Below, one piece after another: positions 50,982-61,268 of a stretch of 64,000 nt of DNA. How positions within the stretch are numbered: position 1 is the stretch's first letter; the number at the start of each line of letters is the position of its first letter. The notes beneath the pieces were generated by a model. The model saw nothing but the letters and a program-made list of their open reading frames with translations. It was not told the DNA's origin and did no database searches. The DNA is from Brugia malayi (Eukaryota > Nematoda > Chromadorea > Rhabditida > Onchocercidae): contig NW_025062479.1 in assembly GCF_000002995.4 (NCBI RefSeq), forward strand, positions 8,981,721 to 9,045,720, in the 5' to 3' direction. A program made the translations under genes and the position numbers.

Positions 50982-52254
50982 TTACCTAGAGAAATTCTTG
51001 CTGGAGGACCTGTTGAGAGAAAAAACAATATTACAAAAATCGAGATGATCAATAAAATCACAAATGATAATATTGAAATAAGAAGGTTCATCGAAAGTGG
51101 TGATCCAAGAGATGGCTTCTTCTGTACATTTCAAAGCATATTTTCTTTCAAAAGTGGAAAATGGATGCACTAAGATATCAAACCAATTTACTGTTAAAAT
51201 TGCTTGCGTTACAAAGAACACACTCCTAGGATCTTGTCTGTGTTCTCGTATCGTCCGATCAAGAAATTTGAATAATTTGTCATTTCGATTCACATTAGCA
51301 TATGGACTAAGAATACAGTTAGAATCCCATATCCAGGATACACTTCGATGGGCTTTTGTTTCTGCTGCTGATATAGCTATCACTTGATAACCCAAATGCC
51401 ACATACTAGCTAGGCTTATCTTTGTTATATCCTCTCCTCGTAAGCATAATTTTCGACCAAATATACTTTCCACCATTTCCAAAAATTTAATATACTCAAT
51501 GCAGTTAAAATTATACAAATGGTTGAAATCAAGAATGACAATTTCTTTTGAATGATTATCCAAGAAATCATTTATAAATGAAAGAAGTTGTTCAATACAA
51601 CTACCATAGAGAGCATGCAAAACACGTATTCTATATAATTTAGCAGGTAGTGGTACTGTGAGTCTAATATCAAAGTAACGTACACCGACATAAAGTTGTT
51701 TAACCACCGAATATCGCTGTGTTGTGGCCCACCGTCGGATAAAGCGTCGCACCATCCGAAATCGGCCAATTTCTCGGACAAATCGACTTTCATCATTCGC
51801 TACGGGATATTTATCAAACAGTAGTTGTGTGAACGAATCATGTGATCCTCAAAGTAGAAATAGCATATCTGCATTAGAAAAACAATCTTTATCAAATTCT
51901 CAAATAACAACTTGTTTTCTAATAGCTTATTCATCATACTGCCGATATAGAGATACTTCCAGTGTTCTAAGTAAGCGCGATAAAGTATGAAATAAATCTG
52001 AACCTCTAATTAGAATTCATCTAGTCAGATAATATTGACTACTGATGATGGTTATTTATGAATACTATAAATGACTAAAGGATAAACTACCAATGTTAAA
52101 TCGTCGAAATTTTATGACACAAAAATAGTATCTTCCTATTAGTAAAGCAAAAACCTGGTATAGCAATGCAAACAAGAGGCCTCTCAGCAATTTCTTGAGG
52201 TAGATTACTCATCCAGTATTCACCGCTCCTATCGATTTTCGATGACTTCTTCAT
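50982..52254 (-). CDS. PI-PLC X domain-containing protein (PLCXD family)
   Basis: Two exons, 52254-52155 and 51847-50982, join in phase 1 and give 321 aa, the normal PLCXD size. It is a stand-alone X-domain TIM barrel without PH, EF-hand, Y or C2 domains. Signatures: IPGSHDSFT (His36, first catalytic His), YVGVRYFDIRL, VLHALYG (His111, second catalytic His), EIVILDFNHLYNF, and a C-terminal IIICDFIDH. PLCXD proteins are thought to cleave phosphoinositides, although activity is weak or unproven for several animal members. The 5' side shows an acceptor-like GTATAAG just before the ATG. The TAA stop is part of a consensus splice donor (AG|GTAAGG at 50984-50983), so an alternative form could run on into RP2 exon 2. 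Confidence 0.92.
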
Positions 52255-53230
52255 TTCTTATACAAAAACAAAGCGAACTGTCTCAACACATTCCTATTGA
52301 GAAAAACCAAAGAATACTATTGCTTTGGTAGTAACGACAGTCACAGTATAACAGATTCAACAGCAATAACATAATGGAATAATTCGTTAAAGAATTGACG
52401 TTAAAGAAATCTTGATAACGGCCTTCAATTTGTTACCCAGTCAGAATATCGGTTATTGTTTATTCAAGTGAATATTCCTTACTTATGGTCCTAGTTTATC
52501 AATACTTATTTTCACTTCTCATATTAACATCATTTGCTGGTAACTCAATTAGCTATCATTCTTACACAACTATCACTGCTACATGAGGAAAACTTGTAGA
52601 AATGAAATCACTGTCCGCATATCAGCTATGCTGTACGACTGTTTCGATTTATCAGGAATGCTATCCTACCGCTCTTTGACAAAAAAGCAATTATTGTCGG
52701 AATTTGCATAATTACATCCGCTTCTGCGACCACTCAACCAACCCACGCAGTAAGCAGAAATATGCTATTCACAGACCTTTTTTGCTATCGGTTGGCCTCT
52801 AGTGTTCAGTTGGTTAGCCATCCTGTTTGTTGTCGAAAGAGAAATGATTGTTGAGATGTGAAATTAATTGTAGTGATAGGGTAAATGAATGAAAGATAAC
52901 TTCGTTAACTAATACCATGCTCATTTATTTTTAAAAAATCATGAAAATTCCATCCTATAATGTTTTTTTTTTTCTTTCTAGAGTGGAATGTGATGTTTGT
53001 AAGCTTAAGGCTGACAAAATCGTATTAGTTTTACGTTCTGTTGGTTAATTCACAAAATTTTCTTGTTTTTTGTTTTTTTTTAATGGAAAAATTGAGGCAA
53101 AAAGAATAGCGGGAGATATACGACGTAAAAAAGAGTTTTCATATTGCTAATTAATAACGCTGTCAGTATGCAGGAATTGACTTAATATCGTTGTAAAAAC
53201 TATGTAGCAGTCAATGCTTACTTTCAGGAA
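52255..53230. promoter_or_regulatory. Shared upstream region of divergent PLCXD(-RP2) and PUS7(-FBXO7)
   Basis: Nearly 1 kb separates the start codons of the two divergent gene pairs. It is less AT-rich around 52600-52850 than typical intergenic DNA here, as expected of a promoter zone, but no specific motif could be assigned. Confidence 0.5.
53227..53228 (+). promoter_or_regulatory. Candidate SL acceptor of PUS7
   Basis: TACTTTCAG ends at 53227, three nt before the PUS7 ATG, without a partner coding exon upstream. Confidence 0.55.
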
Positions 53231-53417
53231 ATGGAAGGAGATTTCTTTATTACTGAATATATGAGCCGTGAGCGAGAAGAATTGAAATGTACGATAAAAA
53301 AGTTGTATTCAGATTTTATCGTTAATGAAATTACCCCCAGTGGAATCGTTCTTGGTAAGTATAGTTACGCTTCAGATTTATTCTGGTTTTTCGTTACTGT
53401 TTTATGGTCTACCAGTG

Positions 53418-53458
<41 letters not shown>

Positions 53459-56400
53459 AACTGCCAACTCTCAATTCACATTTCATTACTTACATTATGT
53501 AATGTATTGCGCTTCTGTGTAATTAAGAAGTTTCTTGTGGACGAATGTATCATCACTAAGAAAGAGGAATTGCTGAAGAAGAATTAAGATTTTTTATGGT
53601 ATTTTCTGCTTAAATAAAAACGATATAAGTAATCTCGCCAAAAAAATATCTGCATACCTTACAGGACTCCAGAGTTTTAAATGACTTCATTCAAAAATGC
53701 ATCAACCTATTTCGAGAGATACGCAGGTTTTTCTTTTAGATATATCCTTGCCGGGCACAATGGAAACCGCCGTTGAAAGTAATGAAATACGGAATAGCTG
53801 GACAAACATAAATGACATCCGTGCTCCAGAAACAGTCACGCAGGAGCTGGTAGCGAAAATCGATTCTCTTCTCAACAATGGAATCAATGTTGTCGAAATA
53901 CCAACTGAAGTTGATGCAAACATTGCTTTTAGTTTATTTATTATGTAGTCTACTTATTACGATGATCAGCGTGTAAATAGAATATATGTTCTCTTTTTGA
54001 TGTCTTACTCATTCAGGGTATGGATAAACAAAAGCGTACCGTTATACATGATTGGATACGCAATCGATATAATGGCCTTTTAGATTCTCAAACAGTTACC
54101 AATGCAATTCAAGTTCTAGTATTGGATAAGGGATCCAGGTACTGTTTTAGTACTTGTCATGGAAACTTCTTTAGAAAACAGTGAAATAGATATGTTTTTT
54201 ATTTTCGTAATTTTCTTTAGATTCGCTTCTGGGCAAAACGTTTTTAATTTCCAATATTACTTTTATTATAGAAAAAGAAGGATTTGGCCGGCAAATCGAC
54301 CCGATTATGTTCATTTCACATTATGTAAAGAAAACAAAGATACACACTATGCACTTTCCGTGATTTCTAAATTCTTGGGGTAAGTTTTGTTTGTCCTACA
54401 ACATTTTTGTTCATAATATGAATAGGTATCATCCAAATATATTTTAGGATTAAAAACTCTTCATTTGGTATTTGTGGTACAAAGGATCGTCGGGCTCTTA
54501 CAACACAACGAGTGTCGTTGTATCGATGTGAAATTGAACGACTGAGAAAACTTAATGCTAAGCTACGCGGCATAAGGCTTACTGATTTTACTTCCAGTTC
54601 AAAACCATGCAAATTAGGTGATCTTTGGGGAAATAGATTCAAAATCATTTTAAGGTTAATCATTTCTTACAACCTTTCATGAATTTTTCTTTAATTTGCA
54701 ATTAACTATTGGGACTGCTTTATGCATAGGGTAACATAGCTTACCTCTGTATGAAAAGTGCTCTGTACAGAATTATGCAGTTTTAGAGATGTTCATCCGT
54801 TCAGCGAAACTGATTTAATCAGCAGGATTGAAGATTTCAAGACAAATGGTTTCATCAATTATTTTGGAACTCAACGTTTTGGGTCATGCGCTTTTAATAC
54901 TGCTGAAATCGGCATTGCAATTTTAAAGAGGCAATGGGAAGTTGCCTTAAAATCAATTTTGAAACCACGGAATACGTACGGTAGGAGTTTATTTCGTATG
55001 GACAGAGCCGTTGTTTTTATGAAACATTGCAGAAATGCTATGATATTTGTTTCAGCTAAAGTGCTTTATTTAATGATCTTCAGGAAGTATTAGAGATGCT
55101 TTAGACGAATGGAATAAGTCAGGGAGCGCTTCTGACGCTTTGAAAAAGCTCACAGGCAATCAGGTAGTATGATTAAGTGTTTGTTGTAGAAAACGTTTTT
55201 CTTTCAGTGTTTGGACGTTATTTTCATCAGGCTAAGAAAAATTTTTAATATTTCGTATAATGATTATCGAATTCTTATAACGTATACTCTTTATGTAATT
55301 CAAGGCATATGCTACCATCGAAGGTCAACTTTTATCATCTCTTAGCAAGAATCAATGCAATTATTATGATGCTATGTTAAAATTAGCTCGGAATACGCGC
55401 AGTCTTTATATTCATGCTTACCAAAGTTTGTTATGGAATAAGGTATCTGTTTATTCTTAATATCGTAGGTTAGTATAATCCTATTATTTTTATATCAGTA
55501 TTTATTACTTTTACATCAGTTTTTGATTTCTCTCGAATATTACGCCAATGAGTTACAAGTATTCTTGGGATCCCATATGCATGTGTGTTCTTAGAATGTG
55601 ATATGGGTGATGTGTTGAAAAATTATAATACTTTGAATTGTTTGAAGGTTGTTACTCGACGAGTGAAAAGCAGAGGATTTCATGCGATAGCTGGTGATTT
55701 AAATGTTGAAGGTAAAAAAATCAAAGATTTTGAAAACGAAGAGGTGGCTTTGCCTCTAATATCAACATCTGTTGAGCTGCCCGATAATGAAGGTTTCTTC
55801 CGATTTTCTTTTGTCTGAAATTTCATTTTATTTCGTTAGAAATTTATTGCTTTTATATTTGTGTGCTGCCAACAACTATGATTTCATCAGTCAGATTTCC
55901 GTGTTTTATTTAATAAAGAAGTAACATTCTGTATATTTAATGTAAATGAATGGAGGAATTAATAAATCAGTTTTAATTGCTAACTGATGTGCTTCCAAGT
56001 ATTGTGAGTATTTTTACAGTTCGAAGTTGGTATGAGGAAATAATGGCTGAGGATGGCGTAACAGTCGCAATGTTCAAAGCTTTAGAAAAGCAAGTTTATA
56101 AGTTCCACTCTCGGATTATCATTTAAGTACCAGTAACTAATTTCATTTCAGTAATTATATTTTTTCCAGGGATTGGGCGATAGGCAATGTGATGCGACCT
56201 CTTATTAGCAAACCGCAGAGTGTGAAGTATAAAATGTTGACTTATGCCGAAGCCAAGACAAAGTTGCAGGCAGATTTTGAAGGAAATATAGATTCAGAAA
56301 GTATCGGAACTGGCAACTTCCATGGGGTGGCCTTGGAGTTTTCTTTGCCGTCTGGTTCTTATGCTACGGTCGCTTTACGAGAAATCACAAGGTTACTAGT

Positions 56401-56722
56401 TTTTGCTATTGAAAATTCATGCATATTCATTCCACTGTTGGAAATTCTGCGAATATTTCTTGTGTGTTATTCCGCTTTTAACTATCGTATAGTGTGGGTT
56501 GACGTAATCTGAGAAGTTGTTTCACATTTCAGTAAGTTGCATTTCTGTGCTGGAGCACTAGAAAATTTTGTTACAGCTACAATTAAATTGTTTGCAAAGA
56601 ATTTATCGGGTAATAAAAGCAATATTTACATCAGTTACGAACTTTTTTGCAGGTGTGATATGAGTAAATTGGCGCAGATGTCCATGAATCAAGGTGAAAA
56701 GGATTTTACTGAATGTGTTTAG
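53231..56722 (+). CDS. PUS7: Pseudouridylate synthase 7 (TruD family)
   Basis: Twelve exons: 53231-53354, 53740-53909, 54017-54138, 54272-54379, 54448-54654, 54787-54980, 55084-55163, 55305-55442, 55648-55792, 56020-56101, 56170-56391, 56653-56722, phase-consistent, about 553 aa (human 661, with a longer N-terminus). The N-terminal ITEYMS...LYSDFIVNEI strand is typical of PUS7. The catalytic TruD motif is FGICGTKDRRA with Asp188. WGNRFKIILR, GFINYFGTQRFG, HAYQSLLWNK and the C-terminal LEFSLPSGSYATVALREI match the TRUD domain. The enzyme isomerises uridine to pseudouridine in tRNA, other small RNAs and mRNA. Exon 4 has two in-frame acceptors 51 nt apart (54221 and 54272). The donor of exon 10 (TATAA|GTTCCA) is inferred from frame. 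FBXO7 follows on the same strand. Confidence 0.95.
53424..53453. repeat. (TA)n tract in PUS7 intron 1
   Basis: About 14 TA units lie within the first intron (53355-53739). The long open frame through it is an artefact of the repeat. Confidence 0.95.
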
Positions 56723-56825
56723 AACTTAACAAATGTTATGCATGAAAAACAAATTGACACCACTGATTTCTGAAGCACTGTTGTAACCATATGATAAAAA
56801 TCGAGAAATTATTGCACTGATGACA

Positions 56826-56831
56826 AATAAA
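56826..56831 (+). terminator. Polyadenylation signal AATAAA of PUS7
   Basis: A perfect AATAAA lies about 105 nt after the PUS7 stop and about 290 nt before the FBXO7 ATG. A U-rich stretch follows further on (about 56980-57090), a layout compatible with an operon intercistronic region. Confidence 0.65.
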
Positions 56832-57100
56832 GCTTACATGCTTACAGCTCTATCTTTCTAGGCCCGTTGTCACTACCCAATAATGAATACTTTCTTAAAT
56901 GTTCGTTTTCGATTTTGATTCATTATTTATTGTTCACATCGATATTTTATTTAGTAGTCATTTGCTCTGGGTGAAAATCACTAAATTTTTTTGAAAAAAA
57001 CTATTTTTGAGCTATTGCAAAAACAAATCAAATTTGGATTCATATGTGTTCGCATTTGGGGTAATCATTTTAAATTGCTGTTTTTAATACTTATTGTATT

Positions 57101-57107
57101 AGCTCAG
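57101..57107 (+). promoter_or_regulatory. Candidate trans-splice acceptors of FBXO7
   Basis: Two AG sites (57102 in TTGTATTAG and 57107 in CTCAG) lie 13-18 nt before the FBXO7 ATG and have no partner coding exon. Confidence 0.5.
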
Positions 57108-57120
57108 ATATTGGATAATA

Positions 57121-59987
57121 ATGAAATTGAGCGTTAAAAGTCCGAATGGCAGAATTGAAATCTTTAATGAAGTGGATAACTGGACTTTTGCGACATTGCG
57201 TCATCAAGTGATCGAGCGACTCAATTTGAAATGGTATGGAAATTTCTGTTTTTATTACATTCTGTGGTTTTATCAATTTTGGCTGATATTGCTTACTAGG
57301 AATGGGTCAGGTCGTGAAACTGACTTTGGATGTTTTATGCAACTAATTTGAATTTTTAGAGCCTAAATCTTTTATGTATGTCTTATGAAACACATAATCG
57401 CTCTACCATTAAGAGATAGTTGTACTGAATTTGGAAACTCCTGCTGATCTCTGTTTCTCATGATATAGTGGTTTCGATTCACTTAGATTTCTTATTTGTG
57501 ACAGGTTTTAGCTTACTTGGTTTCCCAGGATGCGTTTGTTTTCAGCGATTTTTCATTATTTTTCGGTAACCGTCAATTGCCGACAGATGATACAAAGCTT
57601 TTTGAATCAGATATGGAATTCGTTAGTGGAGATCGCCTAAGAATGGTTATTAATGAAAATGGGTACGTCTTTGCATACTTTTCCTTTGTTCACATGAGAC
57701 GAAAAATTCAGTGATTTGAAGAGATCTTGAATAAATTTTACAAGATATGTTGTTAACTAGTGTAAAACTGCTTTAGCTGTACCATGGCATTTCTAAGTAA
57801 TAAGTTTGAATCCACTTAGGCATATTACCACATCAATAGTCTCGCTTTTATTCAGGCTTTCTTCTGCTGACAATGCCGGTGAGAACTCTTCGTCAAAAAT
57901 TTCGACGACAAATGGAAGTAGCAGTTCGGATGTGAAAAAGAATGGAACTGTTTTCGAAATTGTGCTGGATGAAATGAAACAAGAAGGGTTTGAAGTAGGA
58001 TTTTTTCACACTGGTTAGAATAACTAGTCTTGCTTGCTGAGATGAATTGCTACATATTCTTCTAGTATATGCTCTCTCTGTCTTTCTCTCCCTTTCCTCC
58101 ACATCAAAATAAATGGTGCATACAAATATTTTTGTCATAATAGCGACTTATAATTCATCACTATTTGGTGCAAATGTGCAACAAATTGGCCTGCTGTGTG
58201 GATTACTAGAAACACCATTGTTTCTTTATGTTAATGTGAAGAATCAGGCGACCGGAATTACTGACAGCTAAGCAGTGGCAGATTAGACAAAACGATATTA
58301 TGGAAAAAGAAAATGTGCAGCAGGAAGGGAGGGAAGAACGATGAAAAGAAATTATGGGGTCGACTTTCATTCATCCCTTGTCGGGAAGTATTTGAGTGAT
58401 TAACTATGGTTATTCTTGGTGAACTATTTGAATTAGACAGTTTGAAATTATTTGAGCGGTTCTTTCTTTTTTTCTTTTCATTTAGATCGTGCAATTATAG
58501 GTTGCTCACAATTTTTGTGAAATTACGTAATTTATGCTAGGAAAAGTGAAAACGAATAAAAATATGTGTATTTCATCTATAGCTAACTCAGCTGAACTGG
58601 CACTTGCATAGTTGAAGTGGAATTTTCCTCTCCTTTTAACTGCAGTTTTCTGTCGAAATACAATTTGTAAGCTGTGGTTATAGCGTATTAAACATGAAGA
58701 TGGTAATATGCGATGGACATTTCATCATCCAGATTCAGTTCTTGTTGTTGAGATCGATTTTCGTATTTATAATGATCGACTAGTGAAGTATGTTCACGCC
58801 ACTGCTAGCATCTATCATCCCTCCGGTCGGCAGTTTCTAGAACCAATTGTTTTGGAGGAGAAAAGCGATGATTTAAAAAAGCAAGTTTTCGAGTGCCTCA
58901 TTTCACCGCTGAAATTGGCATTATTTGGGCGTAAGTATTTTTGGTATCAGTACATTTACTAATACTTTAAAAATATCTTTAACTGACCAAGAGATTTTCT
59001 TTGTTTCTAATTGGATTCTAGAAGTACTTATTAACAATGGTTTTCACCTGCAATTCAAATGCCATATACTTACATAGTTTTTCAATTACATAGAAGCTCT
59101 TGCGAAAGTTAGAATAGTTCATATTTTCATTAGAATTGGCTGTTGTGTTTGATGCTCTATCCGTTACTTTTAACATTAAAAAAGACTTTTCCAGTGCGTG
59201 GAATATACGTTACAGCGTATTTATATATGATATGAACTGTCCTTAAAATATATCTTGATTGAAAACAGTTGATACCTTAATGACAAAATATAACGAACTT
59301 CAGATGAAAATCCATTTCTGCGTTTGCTGGGAGTTGGCGTAGTAGTTCAATATTTGTTCGAAATGTTGGATGCTAAAAGTATGTTGCGCTTAGAGAGAAC
59401 AAACAAATATGTTCTCAAAGTGTGCAGAGGTCAAGGAATGGAAAGAATTTGGAAACTTTTCTGCGAAAGGGATTTTGGAAAAGGTAATTATTGTGCTTTT
59501 GAAATGATATTTCTTCACTCAGTTTGATTAAAAAAATCAAATCACTTAAGTTGATGTAAAATCCTACACTTTCTTTTCAAATACGAATTTTATTTAAGAT
59601 GCTGGTGTATTAAAAAAAGAGTCATATCGCGAAGCATACAAAAGGCTGTACATCCGACATGTCCGAGAGCTTAATTTTTTGCGAAATCTGCTAGACCCTG
59701 ATTCCCATTGTAATGTTCCTGTTCCTGCACCTTTTTCAAATCCAGTATACAGTCCAGGAAACCCTGATCCTGATATTCCTGAAGGCCCATTTCACCCTCT
59801 GTCTCGTAACCCATCCATTCGAACTCGAAATCCCTTCCCATTTCCTGGTCCGGGAAATCCTCTTGATCCCTTATATGGTCGAGAAATGTTTCCGAGCCGT
59901 CCCGTTAGACCAAGCGGTATTCCTAGAGTATTTCCACGTGGTCCTCGTTTTCCAGATCAAGGAAATATGTATCATGGTTATATATAG
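57121..59987 (+). CDS. FBXO7: F-box only protein 7 homologue
   Basis: Six exons, 57121-57233, 57546-57662, 57856-57994, 58684-58930, 59304-59483 and 59599-59987, give 394 aa. Domains in order: an N-terminal ubiquitin-like fold (about 1-76, MKLSVKSPNGRIEIF... VSGDRLRMVI), a Ser/Thr/Asn-rich linker (77-105), the FP domain shared with the proteasome regulator PI31 (about 123-210, MRWTFHHPDSVLVVEIDF, NDRLVKYVHATASIYHP), an F-box (about 208-262, PFLRLLGVGVVVQYLFEMLD... RIWKLFCERDF) and a Pro/Arg/Gly-rich C-terminal tail with repeated NP and RNP units, as in FBXO7/PI31. It should act as substrate receptor of an SCF (Skp1-cullin 1) ubiquitin ligase and bind proteasome regulators. Human FBXO7 is PARK15. 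The UBL exon junction is set by TTTGTTTTCAG at 57545, the only acceptor that keeps frame. Confidence 0.92.
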
Positions 59988-61012
59988 CATGCACTAATTA
60001 TTTGGAGATGTTCCAGTGATCCCATGAACGGGTGTATTTACATTTGTTTCTTTCCAGTGCACCATGTTTATGTGCTGTTTATATACTGATTTAGCTAATA
60101 GCGACGTCTTAGTGATGGACAAGGAAGCTTTTATCATTCATGAATTTAATTTCCAGTATGACATGAGGATGTTATCAGTTGCCGAAATCTTATATGATAT
60201 TGTTAACTGGTATAAAAAGATATATGATTGACTATTACACAGACGGATGAATGTTGAAAGTAAAGCAGCGAAAAACATATTTTAGGTGGTGAAAAACAGT
60301 GATAATGATTCGAGTTAAGGTGTTTTTGTTGTCATATTAATGAGTCATTTTAAGGCTGTTGGAGTTCACGTTAACGAAAGTTTTCAAAGAAAATAGTAGA
60401 AAAGAATAATAAGGTAGGTGAAGGAGGGTTATAAGATGGAGAAACGAACTTGGTTATAGTTGCAAATCAGGTGCTAACATGGAAATGGTATTTGCAACGG
60501 ATAATGATGATAATTCATAGTGGAGTTAGCTGGTGTAACTTTGAATCGGTGTTTTCCTTTTATCCAGTTCAAGGTATAGAGCTAGTCTATATATTATATA
60601 GCTAAAATGCCGGAATTCCTCTTTATACACATTAGGAAAGAATCTTCGGTGGATATAGCCTTGAGTGAAGGAATAACTGACAAAAAAGTGAACGAACTTT
60701 CTCTGATTTCCAATTGACCTTAGTTGTCTCAGCAATCTTTTTTGCCTTCCCATCGCAATTAAAACGACAAGTCGTATATGTTTTAATTGTTGAATTCGAT
60801 TTTTTGTGAGTTTTGTAAATTCATGAATTTCATCTTGCAATTGTTAATTGTTTGTTCGTTATAGTCATTATCATCTGGTGATTGCCATGCTATTGACATT
60901 TTTTCATAGTGAAGCTTCAAAAAAATTGTTAACTGAATAGTTGTAATCAGCAGTAAAAGAAAGCATTGGGATGGCGGTCATTTTAATCATAACATATCGC
61001 TCATATGATGAT

Positions 61013-61027
61013 TATATATATATATAT
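61013..61027. repeat. Short (TA)n tract
   Basis: Seven TA units lie directly before a TTTGCATAG acceptor-like site. Confidence 0.85.
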
Positions 61028-61064
61028 TTGCATAGGCTGGAACAAATCTGATAAAAAAATTCAA

Positions 61065-61268
61065 ATGCCAGCTAATGTAGGTATGCTTTTAACGACTGAA
61101 GTTGTTGAAAAACGAGGAAAACAACTTAAAAAGAAAGTAAAAAGTATATCTGGTTACCAAGGAAATCAAGTCCATCTCAATGTCAGAGTTTCGATGAAGT
61201 GTGTAGATCGAAGGGAGAAGAAAAAGGCATACATATGCACAGTTGGTTTTGAAGTATCGTTTTATTAA
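61065..61268 (+). CDS. Possible small basic protein or terminal exon
   Basis: After an acceptor-like TTTGCATAG (ending at 61036) the frame is open to TAA at 61268. From the in-frame ATG at about 61065 it encodes about 67 residues: MPANVGMLLTTEVVEKRGKQ, a Lys-rich stretch, QVHLNVRVSMKCVDRRE and a beta-like YICTVGFEVSF end. Composition is clearly protein-like. No family recognised; it may be the last exon of a gene with unseen upstream exons or a separate SL-spliced small gene about 1.1 kb after FBXO7. Confidence 0.35.
   Translation: MPANVGMLLTTEVVEKRGKQLKKKVKSISGYQGNQVHLNVRVSMKCVDRREKKKAYICTVGFEVSFY

Noticed and set aside
53231..53587. Single 118-codon ORF beginning at the PUS7 start
   Set aside because: After codon 41 it reads through donor GTAAGT and a (TA)n tract in intron 1; homology resumes only at 53740.
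60526..60840. Minus-strand 104-codon frame with helical basic composition
   Set aside because: No ATG, no acceptor, and it overlaps the probable 3' UTR of FBXO7; kept only as a remark.
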